From Branchiostoma belcheri (Eukaryota; Chordata; Leptocardii; Amphioxiformes; Branchiostomatidae), in the NCBI RefSeq assembly GCF_001625305.1, contig NW_017803909.1:5055417-5119416 (forward strand): a DNA stretch of 64,000 nt. Reading direction: 5' to 3'. Each line of letters opens with the position of its first letter. Position 1 is the first letter of the stretch. The notes under the pieces are model-generated. The model ran no database searches and had not been told where the DNA came from. It saw only the letters and a list, made by a program, of their open reading frames with translations. A program made the translations under genes and the position numbers. Shown here in pieces: positions 22,246-33,589 of the stretch.

Positions 22246-25200
22246 TTACATGATGTTGCAGGCCCTTGACTTGGTGCCAGACCGTGACGACGGAGGGCTG
22301 TCATCGGAGTCATCCCCTCCCACAGCTCCGAGCAGGCTGAGGGCAGCCAGGACGGCGGCAGTTCCCACAACTTCATGTTCTGAAAAGCAGGCAGGCAGAT
22401 GATACGTATAAAAGTATCTAAAAGTAGAAAGGCCGACATTTGCTCCGGAGCAAATGCAGCAGATGGCTTCACCACATCCCCCGTACCAGGTCATTTGGCT
22501 GAACAATGGCAGAGTTGAATCCATTTAATTAGAAATGACAGGGGGAGGAGGAGGAGAAACATGGGAGAAAACAATATGTTTCACCACATCACGAAGTGGT
22601 GTGGTGAAGACATAACAATCTACATCATAGTAGAGTGACGTTGGTATACGCGACCAGGTAGCCTATACAAGAGGAGTGGCCAAAATAGTGTAATGATTGA
22701 ACATCTGTATCAGCAATCATTTATATTTAAGGATGGGTGAATGAAATAGTCACCTGGGTTAACACGCTGAAGAGTATGCGTCCAGTCTTTACACTCATTA
22801 CTCTATAACTAAATTCTTCTAACGGGTAACGTGTTTTTTTTTTTACAATTTTCTGACATACCTTCCAACTCAATATCTTTGATGTTGGGTGGTTGATAGC
22901 GGTAGCTGTTCTTCGTCCCGTTGGGCCAACGGACCTAGAATAATAGAAGTGCGACACATGGAAATTATAACTGTCAACTTTAATTTTACCACTGTTGCTG
23001 ATGATTCTAGCTAGAATACAGTCTACTGCGAGAACTTGAGATTTGTTCATTTGTGGTCTTTCTCTATCCTTCCGTTTCAGAAATGGCCTTCAGAAAAAAA
23101 GGAATACTACAGACTTGGAAAGTTGATAATTAGAACACGTTGACAAAGTTAACGTAGAGTGGAAAAGTTCGCTAACCTTGACGTTGAACGTCTCCCTTGG
23201 GTTAACCTTGTACACGGCGCCGACATTACCCCTCCCGCCGTCCTGGTTACCGTACCGTGCCTGCCAGTCTCGGCCTGCAACGTCAAAACAAGGACGTTAT
23301 GTTGTTGAAGCTCCTTGGTCAAAGATCTGTTTTCTTTATCTGATAGAAATGAGGTGCAGCTGAGATTTTTTAGCCTGGTTACCAGGCCTATTATAGGTCC
23401 CAATCCTACATCCTATTTGCGGAGAGGTCTGGTAACCAGGCTAGAGTTTTTTATCAAAGGGAAATGTTCTACACTCACATACTGGTACATTTGTTTTTGT
23501 TAATAGAAGAGTTATGAAAACACACAAATTATATAGAATGTTGCATAGATTACAATATACCATGAGTTTCTATCTGGTCATGATGAAAACATGAACACCA
23601 TATCATGATTTTTCCTTTTTGCTAATAGAATTCAATTGCTGAACATTAGGGCACCACTACCCGGTCTGTCACACACTTATGATTTTTACAAGCATAGAAT
23701 GCATACAATGTGTACTTACCCCTAACCACGCGGCACCCAACTTTGACGCCCCCACTAGGTCCCACGACACGTACCTCGTCGACCACCTGTAGGAACCCAA
23801 CGTGTGTAATTAATTTCAACAAGGGAAATCGTAGATTTCAAACCTCCGGGTTTTTTTTCTATTGGTTTAGGTTATTTGTTTGTGTGTAGTATGAAAGTTA
23901 TGTGCGTAATATGTTTGTATGCCGGTTTGATGGCTACTGACGGTTGGTTCGGTAAGGACTGTTGATTAACGCAGTGTTCGAAATACTTTTTTGAGCAAAG
24001 TAGCACAGTGGGCAAAAACTAGGTAGCGCAGCAGAATTTTAGGTAGCGCCACGCCCCCCCCCCCCCATTTGTCAAATTCTATGCACGTGTCGCAATACTA
24101 TATTTCTTCCAATCATAGAGGTATAATACCTCCATGCTCTAATAAAGTTACTATTTTTGTAGGTTTCAACTCTGAAGTAGGAGCTCTGGGTCGAAGCCAA
24201 ATTACGGGTGCGTGATTTATTCTGGTTTTCTACTGAGAAAAATCGGGACAGTATTTGCGCCGGGCAGCCGGCCATGTACGCGAAATGGTACGCCCAGTAT
24301 AGCAGCGATCTATTCATGTTTTATGTTTACAATTGTGCAAATTTTTTTTACAGAAATTTGATCACATATGCTTAAAAATATTGTTATACTGATGTTAAAA
24401 AATATTTTAAGACACTGAATCGCTGGCTGTGATGTGCAGCAGTGTACGTACGCCGCGTAGCGTGCCAGACATTGGCCGTGCAAGCCTATAGAATGCCCCA
24501 CTTGCGACATAAATTTCTGAGGCTTATCGTGCGCATCGTGCGTGTCCACAATTATTCCCATCGTAAACATAGTCACTGGGATCTGAAATGCATACATACA
24601 GGATAATTTCCCTTTTTCAGCGGGAGTTTTGTTTATGTTTTGATCGTACACGTCAAACTGCCACGCTGGTCTACGCTGCGCGCTGGTCTCGGCTGCACTT
24701 CCGGGTTCCATAAATCGACACCATAAATCGACAAAGAAACAAATATTTCCTCCCAAATTTATATTAATTGTGCACTTTTTCACTAGATGTGGCTATGCAG
24801 TCCTGGAAAACAGCGTTTAGTGCATATTTTCAAACAGAAAATTCGCGTCCCCGCGCCCTTCATGTTGCCGCCCGGCGATCTCAGCTGAAGCGAACAACCA
24901 ATCAGAGACGCGTAACGCGGATACGTCATACCGCCCGCCCACCACTTCTGCTGGCTGCTGCCATGCTAGCTACGCGCCGTACTTGAGTAAATTGACGTGT
25001 ATCGCCGTATTTCTGGAAGTAAATGCCGCGACACGAAGATCTAGCGCTGACTCGGCTTGCACCCAGCGTTCAGCGTCACCCGCGCCATTACCCCCGCCGT
25101 CATTGCTGCGCCGTCACCCAACGTTTTTATCGGAACCAGACACCCCTCTGTTTGACCCCTTTTAAATGGTAAGACCCAAAACTGAAACCTCCCCATTCCT

Positions 25201-25909
25201 TAACAACATGGTAAATTCCATTTTCAGCATGGCGGGGGTGTCCGGAGCACTTAAAAACCTTTTATTTCCACGCCCATAAACACATATACAATTAAACAAA
25301 AACGTTCTGCATCATCTGCAGCCCAACAGCAATACGTATACCGAACCACAGACAAATCCGTCCAGCCGATCGCGAGAAACAGCTGCTGACAGAAATGTTT
25401 CGAACAATAGTAAAACCTCCTCGCGGAAGGATATCTCCTTCCCCGGAGGTAATTACGCTCTCCCTGTATTGAAAGATTTCAAAATACACAGTAACACATC
25501 ATGCGTGAATCACACGTTCTTCACAAACAGATGTATTTCTAAAGGCAATTTCTGAAGTGTATTGAAATAGGAAAAGAGGATGTCCGGTTTGACATGCCAT
25601 GTCAAGCTTCCAGCATATACCAGTGTAAATCGCGCAGCACAAAGAGTTCCACGATCTCATACCTTCGCCAAATGATTACAAGACCTACCCTCCATCCAAA
25701 TTTCATGACCCTAGCACGTCCAGATCACGAGATATCAAAACCGGAAATTCAGCTGCAGTACCATAAAAAGCCGCTAGGGGGCCCAAAATCTAATCATTTC
25801 GAGGTCTTATCAAGACCTATCCACCCTCTAAATATGAAGTCAACACATTTAAACCTTCTCGAGTTATCGTGTTTACAGACAGACACACACACACAAACAC
25901 AGACACACA

Positions 25910-25964
<55 letters not shown>

Positions 25965-28900
25965 ACGCCTCTGAAAACATAACCTTCTTGGCGAAGGTAA
26001 TAATGAAATAGTCCATACCCTGACGTCCCTCGCCCCCTCGGCTCCAAACCGATAGCCGTAAGCGGTAGAATCATCGTAGTCCCACTGCACCACAAGCTGA
26101 CCTGGAAGGAAGGAGATCCAAACATCGATCAGAGGATTTCTGAACTGATAACCTTCGCCAGAAGGTTATGCGTTCAGTTTGGCTATGATGGTGTGTGGAT
26201 TTATGCGGCATTACCCCTGATGCCATGGATCATGATCTTTGGTAGGCAGGTTCCCGTTGGGAGCTGAAGGTCAAGTTCGAAAATGGGTCTTGGTGGGATC
26301 CTGGGTTCTTAGGGTCGCGCCATAAACTAGGGTCGGCATAAACTAGGGTCACCCTAAACAGTATTTCAAGGATAACCTGTGACTCGCGATGGAAGACAGA
26401 ATTGTGTCAATGTTTACTCACCATCACTCCTGTGTCTGACGACGGTCCCGACACCCATGCGGTCCTGCATGCCCCACTTCCAGTCCCTCCCGCGGCGAAC
26501 GCGCGACCCCAGCGGCGGCATGTTTGGCCGTTCCTGGTGTATGAATGCCAACCTTTGACCCTCGACGTATGAATGAATCACTTATGCATCTATCTATCTA
26601 TTTATCTATGTATGCCTATTTCTTCCATGCAACAATTTTGATTGTACATGAGTTCTGTGACGAAATATTTCGAATTCATACTGTCAAAAGAAGCACATCA
26701 ATGTGTTATTTGGTCCTGACTTACATCATCCTCGTCATCTGCGTCGTCATCTCCTGACATCAACAGCATGGCGAGCAGCAAAGTCTTTAGACCAGCCTGT
26801 ATAATTAAGGAGGAAGATTGGAATACGAAAGAAAAAACTAAGCGCCTGACGATATCCATTGCTTGTGTAATGTGGCCTCGTGATTCCAAACGTACACGTC
26901 GGCTATACCAATATCCACCCTTCGTCTGCTATTAGTATCACCAGGATCACCAGCATGTATACAGTTTTTAGTGTAATGAGGTTTCAAGAGTAAATGTTTT
27001 TCATAGGCTTTTGACATCGACGTATAGATACCGCCAATTCAAAGTCTACCCTTCTTTGGCAAGGCTGCCCGTGTAATCTATAGACAAAGCTTTAAGGTCT
27101 TCCTCAAAACAGTTGCTTCATATTATGCGATGCTACGTTACAGTCCTTTGGCGCTTTTTAACCAGTTTTTACCAGCTCATCGTCGTCCACGCTCTCCCCC
27201 ATCTTGGCCATGAACTGCCGCAGGACCATGATGTCTCTCAGCCTCTGCATGTCTGAGGGGAGAAGAAGATGCCAGTATGAGGAAGGAGAGCTTGTGAATG
27301 TACGCCTTCAAGAAGACATGTAGACAAAGACCCACGTTTGATACTAGTGAAAGATAGATAGGATTAGTTTCTGGTGTCTTACCGTGGCTGAACTGCGCTG
27401 CAAACCGGATAAGAAGCATCTAGATATTGAACATCAAACAAAGCATCAATCAGTCTATGTAATCATTGAATATACATAATGACAAAATTGAGTTGACATA
27501 TGCTTTTTTTTCTCGGCTTATTTTGATCTAAATGTGAAGAAAGCTACTTATAACTACCTGTCTTCGGAAGAACTCCGACAGCTGACTGACGTCACCCAGG
27601 ATGTACATGCCGTTGGTGAGTTTGGCGATGGCTTGGAGGAGATCCTAAAAGATGAACCATCGATTTACAGAAAAACTGTTAACGGTTTTTAACAACAAAA
27701 GATCATATCATAAGCATATAATTACATGGAAATAAAATGTGTTGAAGCAGAAGAGAGATGAAATCTGTACCCTGTCCACGTCATCGCCGCAGCCCACGCA
27801 GGCTATGGGGATGGGATGCGGCAGGCCCACCGCCTGCCAGCCCGCCGGACCGAACGACAGCGCCGCCTTCAGAACGTTCTCCTTGTCCTGTGTACAGGAA
27901 TAAAGAATGTCCACTACATAAGATTTACGGGATGTGCGTCTTAAAGACGGTTCCCAGAAACACTGGGCCAACAGGTAGATCACTCCATTGAAGATGCTGA
28001 TTATGACATTGAATAGATAAGTAGTATGGATTGACAATTGACTATTATACATGACATGTATAAAATAATGCCTTACGTCAGGGTAGCCGTCCGTCATTAA
28101 GATAACACGAGGGGTCATCTTTCTGCCACCCGGCAGGGCCAGCACGCCACCTAGCGACAAATGTGTAGAAGCGACGTTTATTGAACCTTTATTTGCAGGT
28201 AATGACATTTGGTGTGATGATACGTTATAGATAAGAATGACATATGGAATGAGTGGTGACTATTCGGTCTCTTACAACAACCTAAGAAGTATCAAAGCTA
28301 TAATGATGAGTTTGACACGCCACAACATAATCGGTAAACATTTATAAGGCACCAAATGACGTACCATGCTGCAGAATTTCCTTCATCGCTTCCATAAGAC
28401 CTTCAAACATGGGCGTCGACCCTCCCGCCTTTAGGCTGTCTGTTGATGGAAAGGATGAAAGAACGGGAGGAGCATTCGAACAGGGATTTGAAGCTCAAGG
28501 GTCGTCTCAAAAGCAAAAACAGATCCACATTCATTTAAGACCATCATTTATTACCACATTTATTCGCATATATACAACTCGCTTTCTCTACAATTATCTA
28601 ATGTACCTGCCTGATACATCAATATACATCAATGTACATGTCATTCTGACGTACCTACAGACCACAAAACGGTTGCGTAGTTCCCGGACAGCGGTTGTAT
28701 GATGCGGGCCCCTCCCCCAAACACTACCACGGCCACGTTCTCACGGAGGTTCATCTTGTTCGCGGTTTCTGTGGAATGAGGAGACACTTTTCTGAACGTT
28801 TTTTTCCTCTCAGAGTTTGACATGACGGTGGTTTTGAAGACATCTGTCATTGGTTTAAAAAGGAATCTGACCAAAGTACCTGTTGTGTTTTTTATCATAT

Positions 28901-29049
28901 CATAAACCTGCTTTATTGTGAAGACAGAGGAACATAAGAATACCTTGGACGCCGAGTAGGAACTGTCGGACTCCCTTCTTGAGCTCGGCCATCCCGCGGC
29001 CGTTCATGGAGCCTGAGGTGTCCAGGCACAGGACCGTGTCCAGCGGCAT
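22246..29049 (-). CDS. VWA - MIB/HERC2 (x2) - CaaX protein, copy B
   Basis: Fifteen coding exons matching copy A one for one: 29049-28944, 28768-28655, 28439-28365, 28150-28077, 27887-27771, 27644-27558, 27419-27383, 27252-27173, 26796-26725, 26533-26422, 26101-26019, 23786-23720, 23274-23177, 22934-22862 and 22379-22246; 442 residues. The MIDAS is intact (DTSGS, GGSTPM, MTDGYPD). Both MIB/HERC2 modules are intact (GRDWKWGMQDRMGVG, VQWDYDDSTAYGYR, GRDWQARYGNQDGGRG, VRWPNGTKNSYRY). The tail is acidic then Ser-rich and ends CNIM, again a CaaX box with terminal Met. Exon 1 is identical in protein to copy A over its first 35 residues, so A and B are the closest pair. The 11-12 intron has grown to over 2 kb with inserted repeats. 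Function as for copy A: unknown, possibly a prenylated adaptor. Confidence 0.88.
23371..23443. mobile_element. TAGCCT palindromic element 3
   Basis: TAGCCTGGTTACCAG at the left and CTGGTAACCAGGCTA at the right. Flanking 9-bp repeats are GAGATTTTT (23362-23370) and GAGTTTTTT (23444-23452). In an intron of copy B. Confidence 0.7.
25630..26005. repeat. CA-microsatellite-anchored dispersed repeat, second copy
   Basis: Same element as 18030-18310: GGGGGCCCAAAATCTAATCA, GAGTTATCGTG, a long (CA)n run at about 25885-25960, then ACATAACCTTCTTGGCGAAG. It ends 14 bp before the exon at 26019-26101 of copy B, so the repeat lies close to the splice donor of that exon. Confidence 0.7.
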
Positions 29050-29379
29050 GGTCAGTGGTCAAACTTGGGGCCGAAGTAACGTCCAAAAAGAAAACAAGAA
29101 AATCAAGTTATCATCAGGACATACATGTATAGGCGCTTGACATGACGATACTAGGGTCTTTCAAAACGTTTGGAATAGTTCGGATAGCCGACAGTATGCT
29201 TATGGACGTTCAAGTTCAGTATCAAACAAACTTGATACGACATTGCCGGTACATATCCACACTCTTCGAGCCACAAGTCGTTTACGTGACAAAAATCGGT
29301 AACTAAACGTACAAAAATCGGTAACTAAACGTACGTGGCGGCTGTCAATTATGTTAAATGTTTCGTTTGTTCTATACAT

Positions 29380-32300
29380 GACAAGTCATGGTACCACGGC
29401 CAACGTAACTAATAGGCACGTTGTTTTTGTACAAGTATTTGCCATACATGACCCCAATAACCCATAATCCATTTATAAACGATTTAAGTTCTCCCGCAGA
29501 GTCGATTGGAACATTAGATAACGCCTGAGCTACATGTACATGCCGCATGCGTCTCAACTCAACCTGATCTGCACAGTTCGCTGATTTCCAAAGCTGCGTA
29601 CATTGTGGTCGCGTCTACTTCCGTGTGCTACCATAGCATGCCAACCACTCAGTTCGTGTAGTTAGGGACTTGTTTTGTTTATGACAGGTGGAGGAGCAGA
29701 AAAAACTTCTTGGCTTCAAGTACCGGCGAAGACTTTGCCGGGGGGCCTAATCTACGCTGTAAATCAAGTCTGGTTGTCGGTAATATGTGCCTAATCGACT
29801 ACGCTGTAAAGCAATAACCTACGCTGTAAAGCAATAACCTACGATATAAAGCAAATACATTGATTACAGCGCTGATTAGGCACTTCTGCCCTTAACTATC
29901 AAGTACATTCGTTCAAACCTTCTCTTCGTTTACGGACAGGCGATCTTATACTCATACTTGAATGGCCTTTAAACAAGGGGCCGGGTAATTTCCAACGCCA
30001 CTTCAAGTTCAAGAACTAAGTTTGTGGCACGCAGGTAATTTACGTAGCATCGAGAACAAAACATGCGTTTAGCCCGCTATGAGTTCCATGGGATCTTGTG
30101 GGAAAATTTGAAATTTTGAGTTGAGCAAGTCAATATATATATCCATATTCTTAATAGGTATCTCTCGATATATATCGATAGATGGATATTGGATATCGAC
30201 TGATCTCAACTTTCACACTGATTCTAGAATTAGAAATAATGCTACCGAAATGCGTTAAAACGCCTTAATTTGTTCATTAGAACGTTGTAGACGCCATCTA
30301 GCACTGAAACAATGTATTTTCCCACTTGTGCAGGACACACACGGGAGACTAAACGTAGGATATTTGCTGGATGCACCTCCAGGTGATAAATCCCACGAGT
30401 GCCATTCGGTTGTTTGAAAATCGGTGCAGAGTTATACTTCACTTTAGCTTTGCGCTCTTAGAAAACAACTACCATGTACAAGTACATACATCTCACGTCT
30501 AACTTTGGGGTCAACCGATTAGCACCACCTGATCATTTATGTATACCCCTTCTACTGTACACGGATCACAGTCTGATACTAGTATTTCCAATTTTCAGTG
30601 ATTGTGAACAATTGTGAGCACATTGTCGCCATTTGTTGATGTTCACCGTAAACCAGACTTTTTCTTTCCCGCCAGCTTTACCTTTGGTGCAAGGTTCAGA
30701 CCTAGTTAAGACTTCTCTCGCACACAGTGTGCTTTATCAGACACTACGTACAGATAAGTTATCCGACATTGGAGTCTGGAAGCTGAACTCACCTGTGTGT
30801 CTGCAGACGTGCAGTTCTTCTGGGCCAGGAGAAAAACAACTTGAGTAAATAACTGTGACAATGGCTCACTTTAAACTTAAGACCCACTCCTGGACTCGTC
30901 CATTTCTCAGGGGAGACAGACAGATAGATATCTAAACAAATTCCCGTGTATGCTGAAGCAAATATAAGCGTGAAAGTAAGTCTGCACTAGTTGCAAAAAA
31001 TACATGACATGAGGACACATAACCAACGTTACTACATCTACGGTAATCCGGTCTAAGTTTACCACGAATGAAACTGTCCACTTCTTCGAAACTGGATATT
31101 GACATTACCATCCCCTTGCCAAATAAGGTAACTAAAGTAGGCCTGTACATTTATCAGAATCAATGACCCTTAAAGTTAATCAGTGACTATGGAGCGGACA
31201 CCTGGACTGTAAAACAAGAAATGGCTGTTTACTTTTATATTACGATTGTACAAAGTGTATAGTTTTGTGAGTTCTTGATGTGTTACACCAGCCAGTCTCT
31301 TTTAACACGGTCAGAGGTGAGTGTGTTCTTGTTGAAAAATGGTCGAAAAAGTCAGAAAAATCCATTGTATTCTGTCAACTGGCGACCATTGTTGGTTTAT
31401 TCTTAGATTGTTTGCGCGCGATTGTTTAGATTTTAGTTCTTGCTGAAGAGGAACTGGTTTCACTTTTGCACAAAAGCCGTTTGTTGGTTTGCTGGATCAA
31501 GTTTCAGCGGAGAGGTAAGGTAGGAATACCAGCCAGGTCAAGTCACTCTGCGGTAAGCCTTCTGAACTTTATCTTTTGTCAAAAGATTTTGACCACCGGT
31601 GCCTGCACACCCATCGCAAAAGTCTGTGTGTTTTATCTGGTACGGGACGATGGCTGTTAGGGACAGTGATGTGCAACACTGAAGGAAAAAACAAACAAAC
31701 TTTTAGCTACCGAACTTCTCGACGATTCATACAGACAAATTCACATTTCTAATGAGCTTTGACAAACTTATGATCCTATAACATTCCTTTTCACCATCAC
31801 AGAGAAGCGAATAGAAGTCAGCCTCGCCTAACCAAAAATGTTCCACAGTCTTCCTTGTAGTATGAGACATTGGCTGGCAGTTTCTGCCTGGCAAACTTAT
31901 GGGTTTTGGAAAGTGCTATGTACATGTAATAACACTGATTACCATAAATGTTCAAACAGGCTTTGGTAAAATTACAGTCAAGAAGTTATTACTACTTACA
32001 TTGTTCCGGTAAATTGCTCTTTATCTTGGACTTGTGGAGGTTCTATTGTAATTGTTGGCTATAGCGCTAGTGCCAGCTTCATCATTTGTATGCCTATGTT
32101 GTATCTTTCCCTTTTTGTGGTTATGTACCTTAACTATGTACACTAAAGGTCGTCGGTATGTATATGTACAATGAATAAAGGTCTTCATTCATTATGTATG
32201 GACATTGACGGTCTTCATTTATTATCATTAACATTGTCATTATCATTAGGACAACGTGTCAGTTGTCACTGTGAATGTAAAACTGTGTGAAAGTTTATGA

Positions 32301-32440
32301 TGATTGTATAATGAGATTTAACTTCAACCCTTGAGCACAGACCAAACGCGTAAACCAGGTACCTGTGTACGTGATGTTATCTTATTCTCTTTGTTAAACA
32401 GCAGAATGATTCTCTATGAAGTATTCGCGTTATTTCAACA
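29380..32440 (-). repeat. Upstream block of copy B shared with copy A
   Basis: Homologous to 18850-20770 with intervening insertions; it probably holds the promoter and 5' UTR of copy B. An insertion at about 29780-29880 has a small tandem motif (CTACGCTGTAAAGCAATAAC) inside inverted ends GTGCCTAATC/GATTAGGCAC. Confidence 0.65.
30793..30819 (-). other. Candidate 27-nt 5' UTR exon of VWA copy B
   Basis: Counterpart of 19140-19166: same length, acceptor (GGCCCAG) and donor (GTGAGTTCAG), with 2-3 substitutions. No ATG. Confidence 0.4.
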
Positions 32441-32449
32441 TACTATTAG

Positions 32450-33585
32450 ATTCTTAAATAATTTCCACCTAACAACATTAAAACTACGACAAGCTAATTG
32501 TATGAATCGATGATTTGAGAAAACCTCGGCTCCTGTTTTTTAGCTTAATATAATTTTATATTATTCTTAATTCTGTTCTAGAAAAAAGTCGGACCCGAGA
32601 GCACATGGTGCCTAACTAGTACAAGAATCTTAACGAAAACGTCGTAAACGTCGACGTATAAGTCACATCGAATTAAGTTGATCTGCGAAAGTTACCGCAT
32701 CACATTATTAAAGACAGGTATTAAAGACAAAATAGTCCAAGCCCAAAGACTAAAGATATACTCCTAATACGCTATATTCAGAGGCACATGTCACGCGCTA
32801 TTGTTAGGTACGTATGTTAACCAAAGACATTATGATGATACTTAGAAGTTCGTGTTAACAACCCCTTGCCTGTCGTATAATAGAATGTCTTGAACTGGTA
32901 ACAGTCATATTACTATGATATATCATATACTGTGATACCATACGCGTATTCGAATTTGATCCTGCTGAAAGGTTAGGTGAACACAAAAAAAACAAACGAT
33001 GGGTAATTGTGACGGCCTCTACCTTACTTATCACTGTTTGATAGTATAACAGGAATTTCGTATTTTCACATTCTTTCGGGTCGCATTTCGCGTTTACAGG
33101 GCCTCCTTCAGGTTACATGACCACGAAACCGGCGTCAGTCATAATCTCCAAGCAGATTCGATGGGGAAAGGGGACTTTATGTTTTTGGCCGCCTGTATCA
33201 ACATTAGATACAGGCGGTCAATGGATACCGGCGGCCAACATAAAGTCCCCTTTCCCCACCGAATCTGCTTGGAGATTTTTAAAATTTATTTTACCAAAAC
33301 AGCAAAAACATAAAACAAGATGGCATGGAACTTATATTAACGGCGCCATCTACACAAAATGATTAAATAGAGATATACTGATTACATGGACAAATAAACA
33401 AAATCGAAACAAGCTTATTGGGGTTTAGTAAATGAAATTCAACAAGCGCAAGTCCCAACCCCTATCCCTTATAATTACTGATATAGGACACGAGTAGAAT
33501 AATTGAAGTCGAAAAGATCAATCAGATACAAAACGACCACTTTTGATGATGAAATGCATGGAGATTAGTCAGTCCGACCTCTGTC
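32450..33585. other. Spacer between VWA copies B and C
   Basis: No coding signal seen. Contains the fold-back element at 33144-33277. Confidence 0.45.
33144..33277. repeat. Fold-back (hairpin) element
   Basis: AATCTCCAAGCAGATTCGAT and about 35 further bases are repeated inverted on the right side, around a centre that itself folds (CGCCTGTATC / GATACAGGCG). Arms are about 55 bp. It lacks the TAGCCT ends of the other palindromes, and no clear target duplication was seen. Confidence 0.6.
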
Positions 33586-33589
33586 GGGT

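Noticed and set aside
24310..24783. 157-codon minus-strand open frame in the intron of VWA copy B
   Set aside because: No recognisable domain, no splice context and low-complexity ends; flanked by repeat-like, GC-shifted sequence. Probably mobile-element or chance sequence.
25794..26125. Minus-strand open frames of about 100 codons rich in VCVCVC
   Set aside because: They are translations of the (CA)n microsatellite overlapping a real exon of VWA copy B in another frame.
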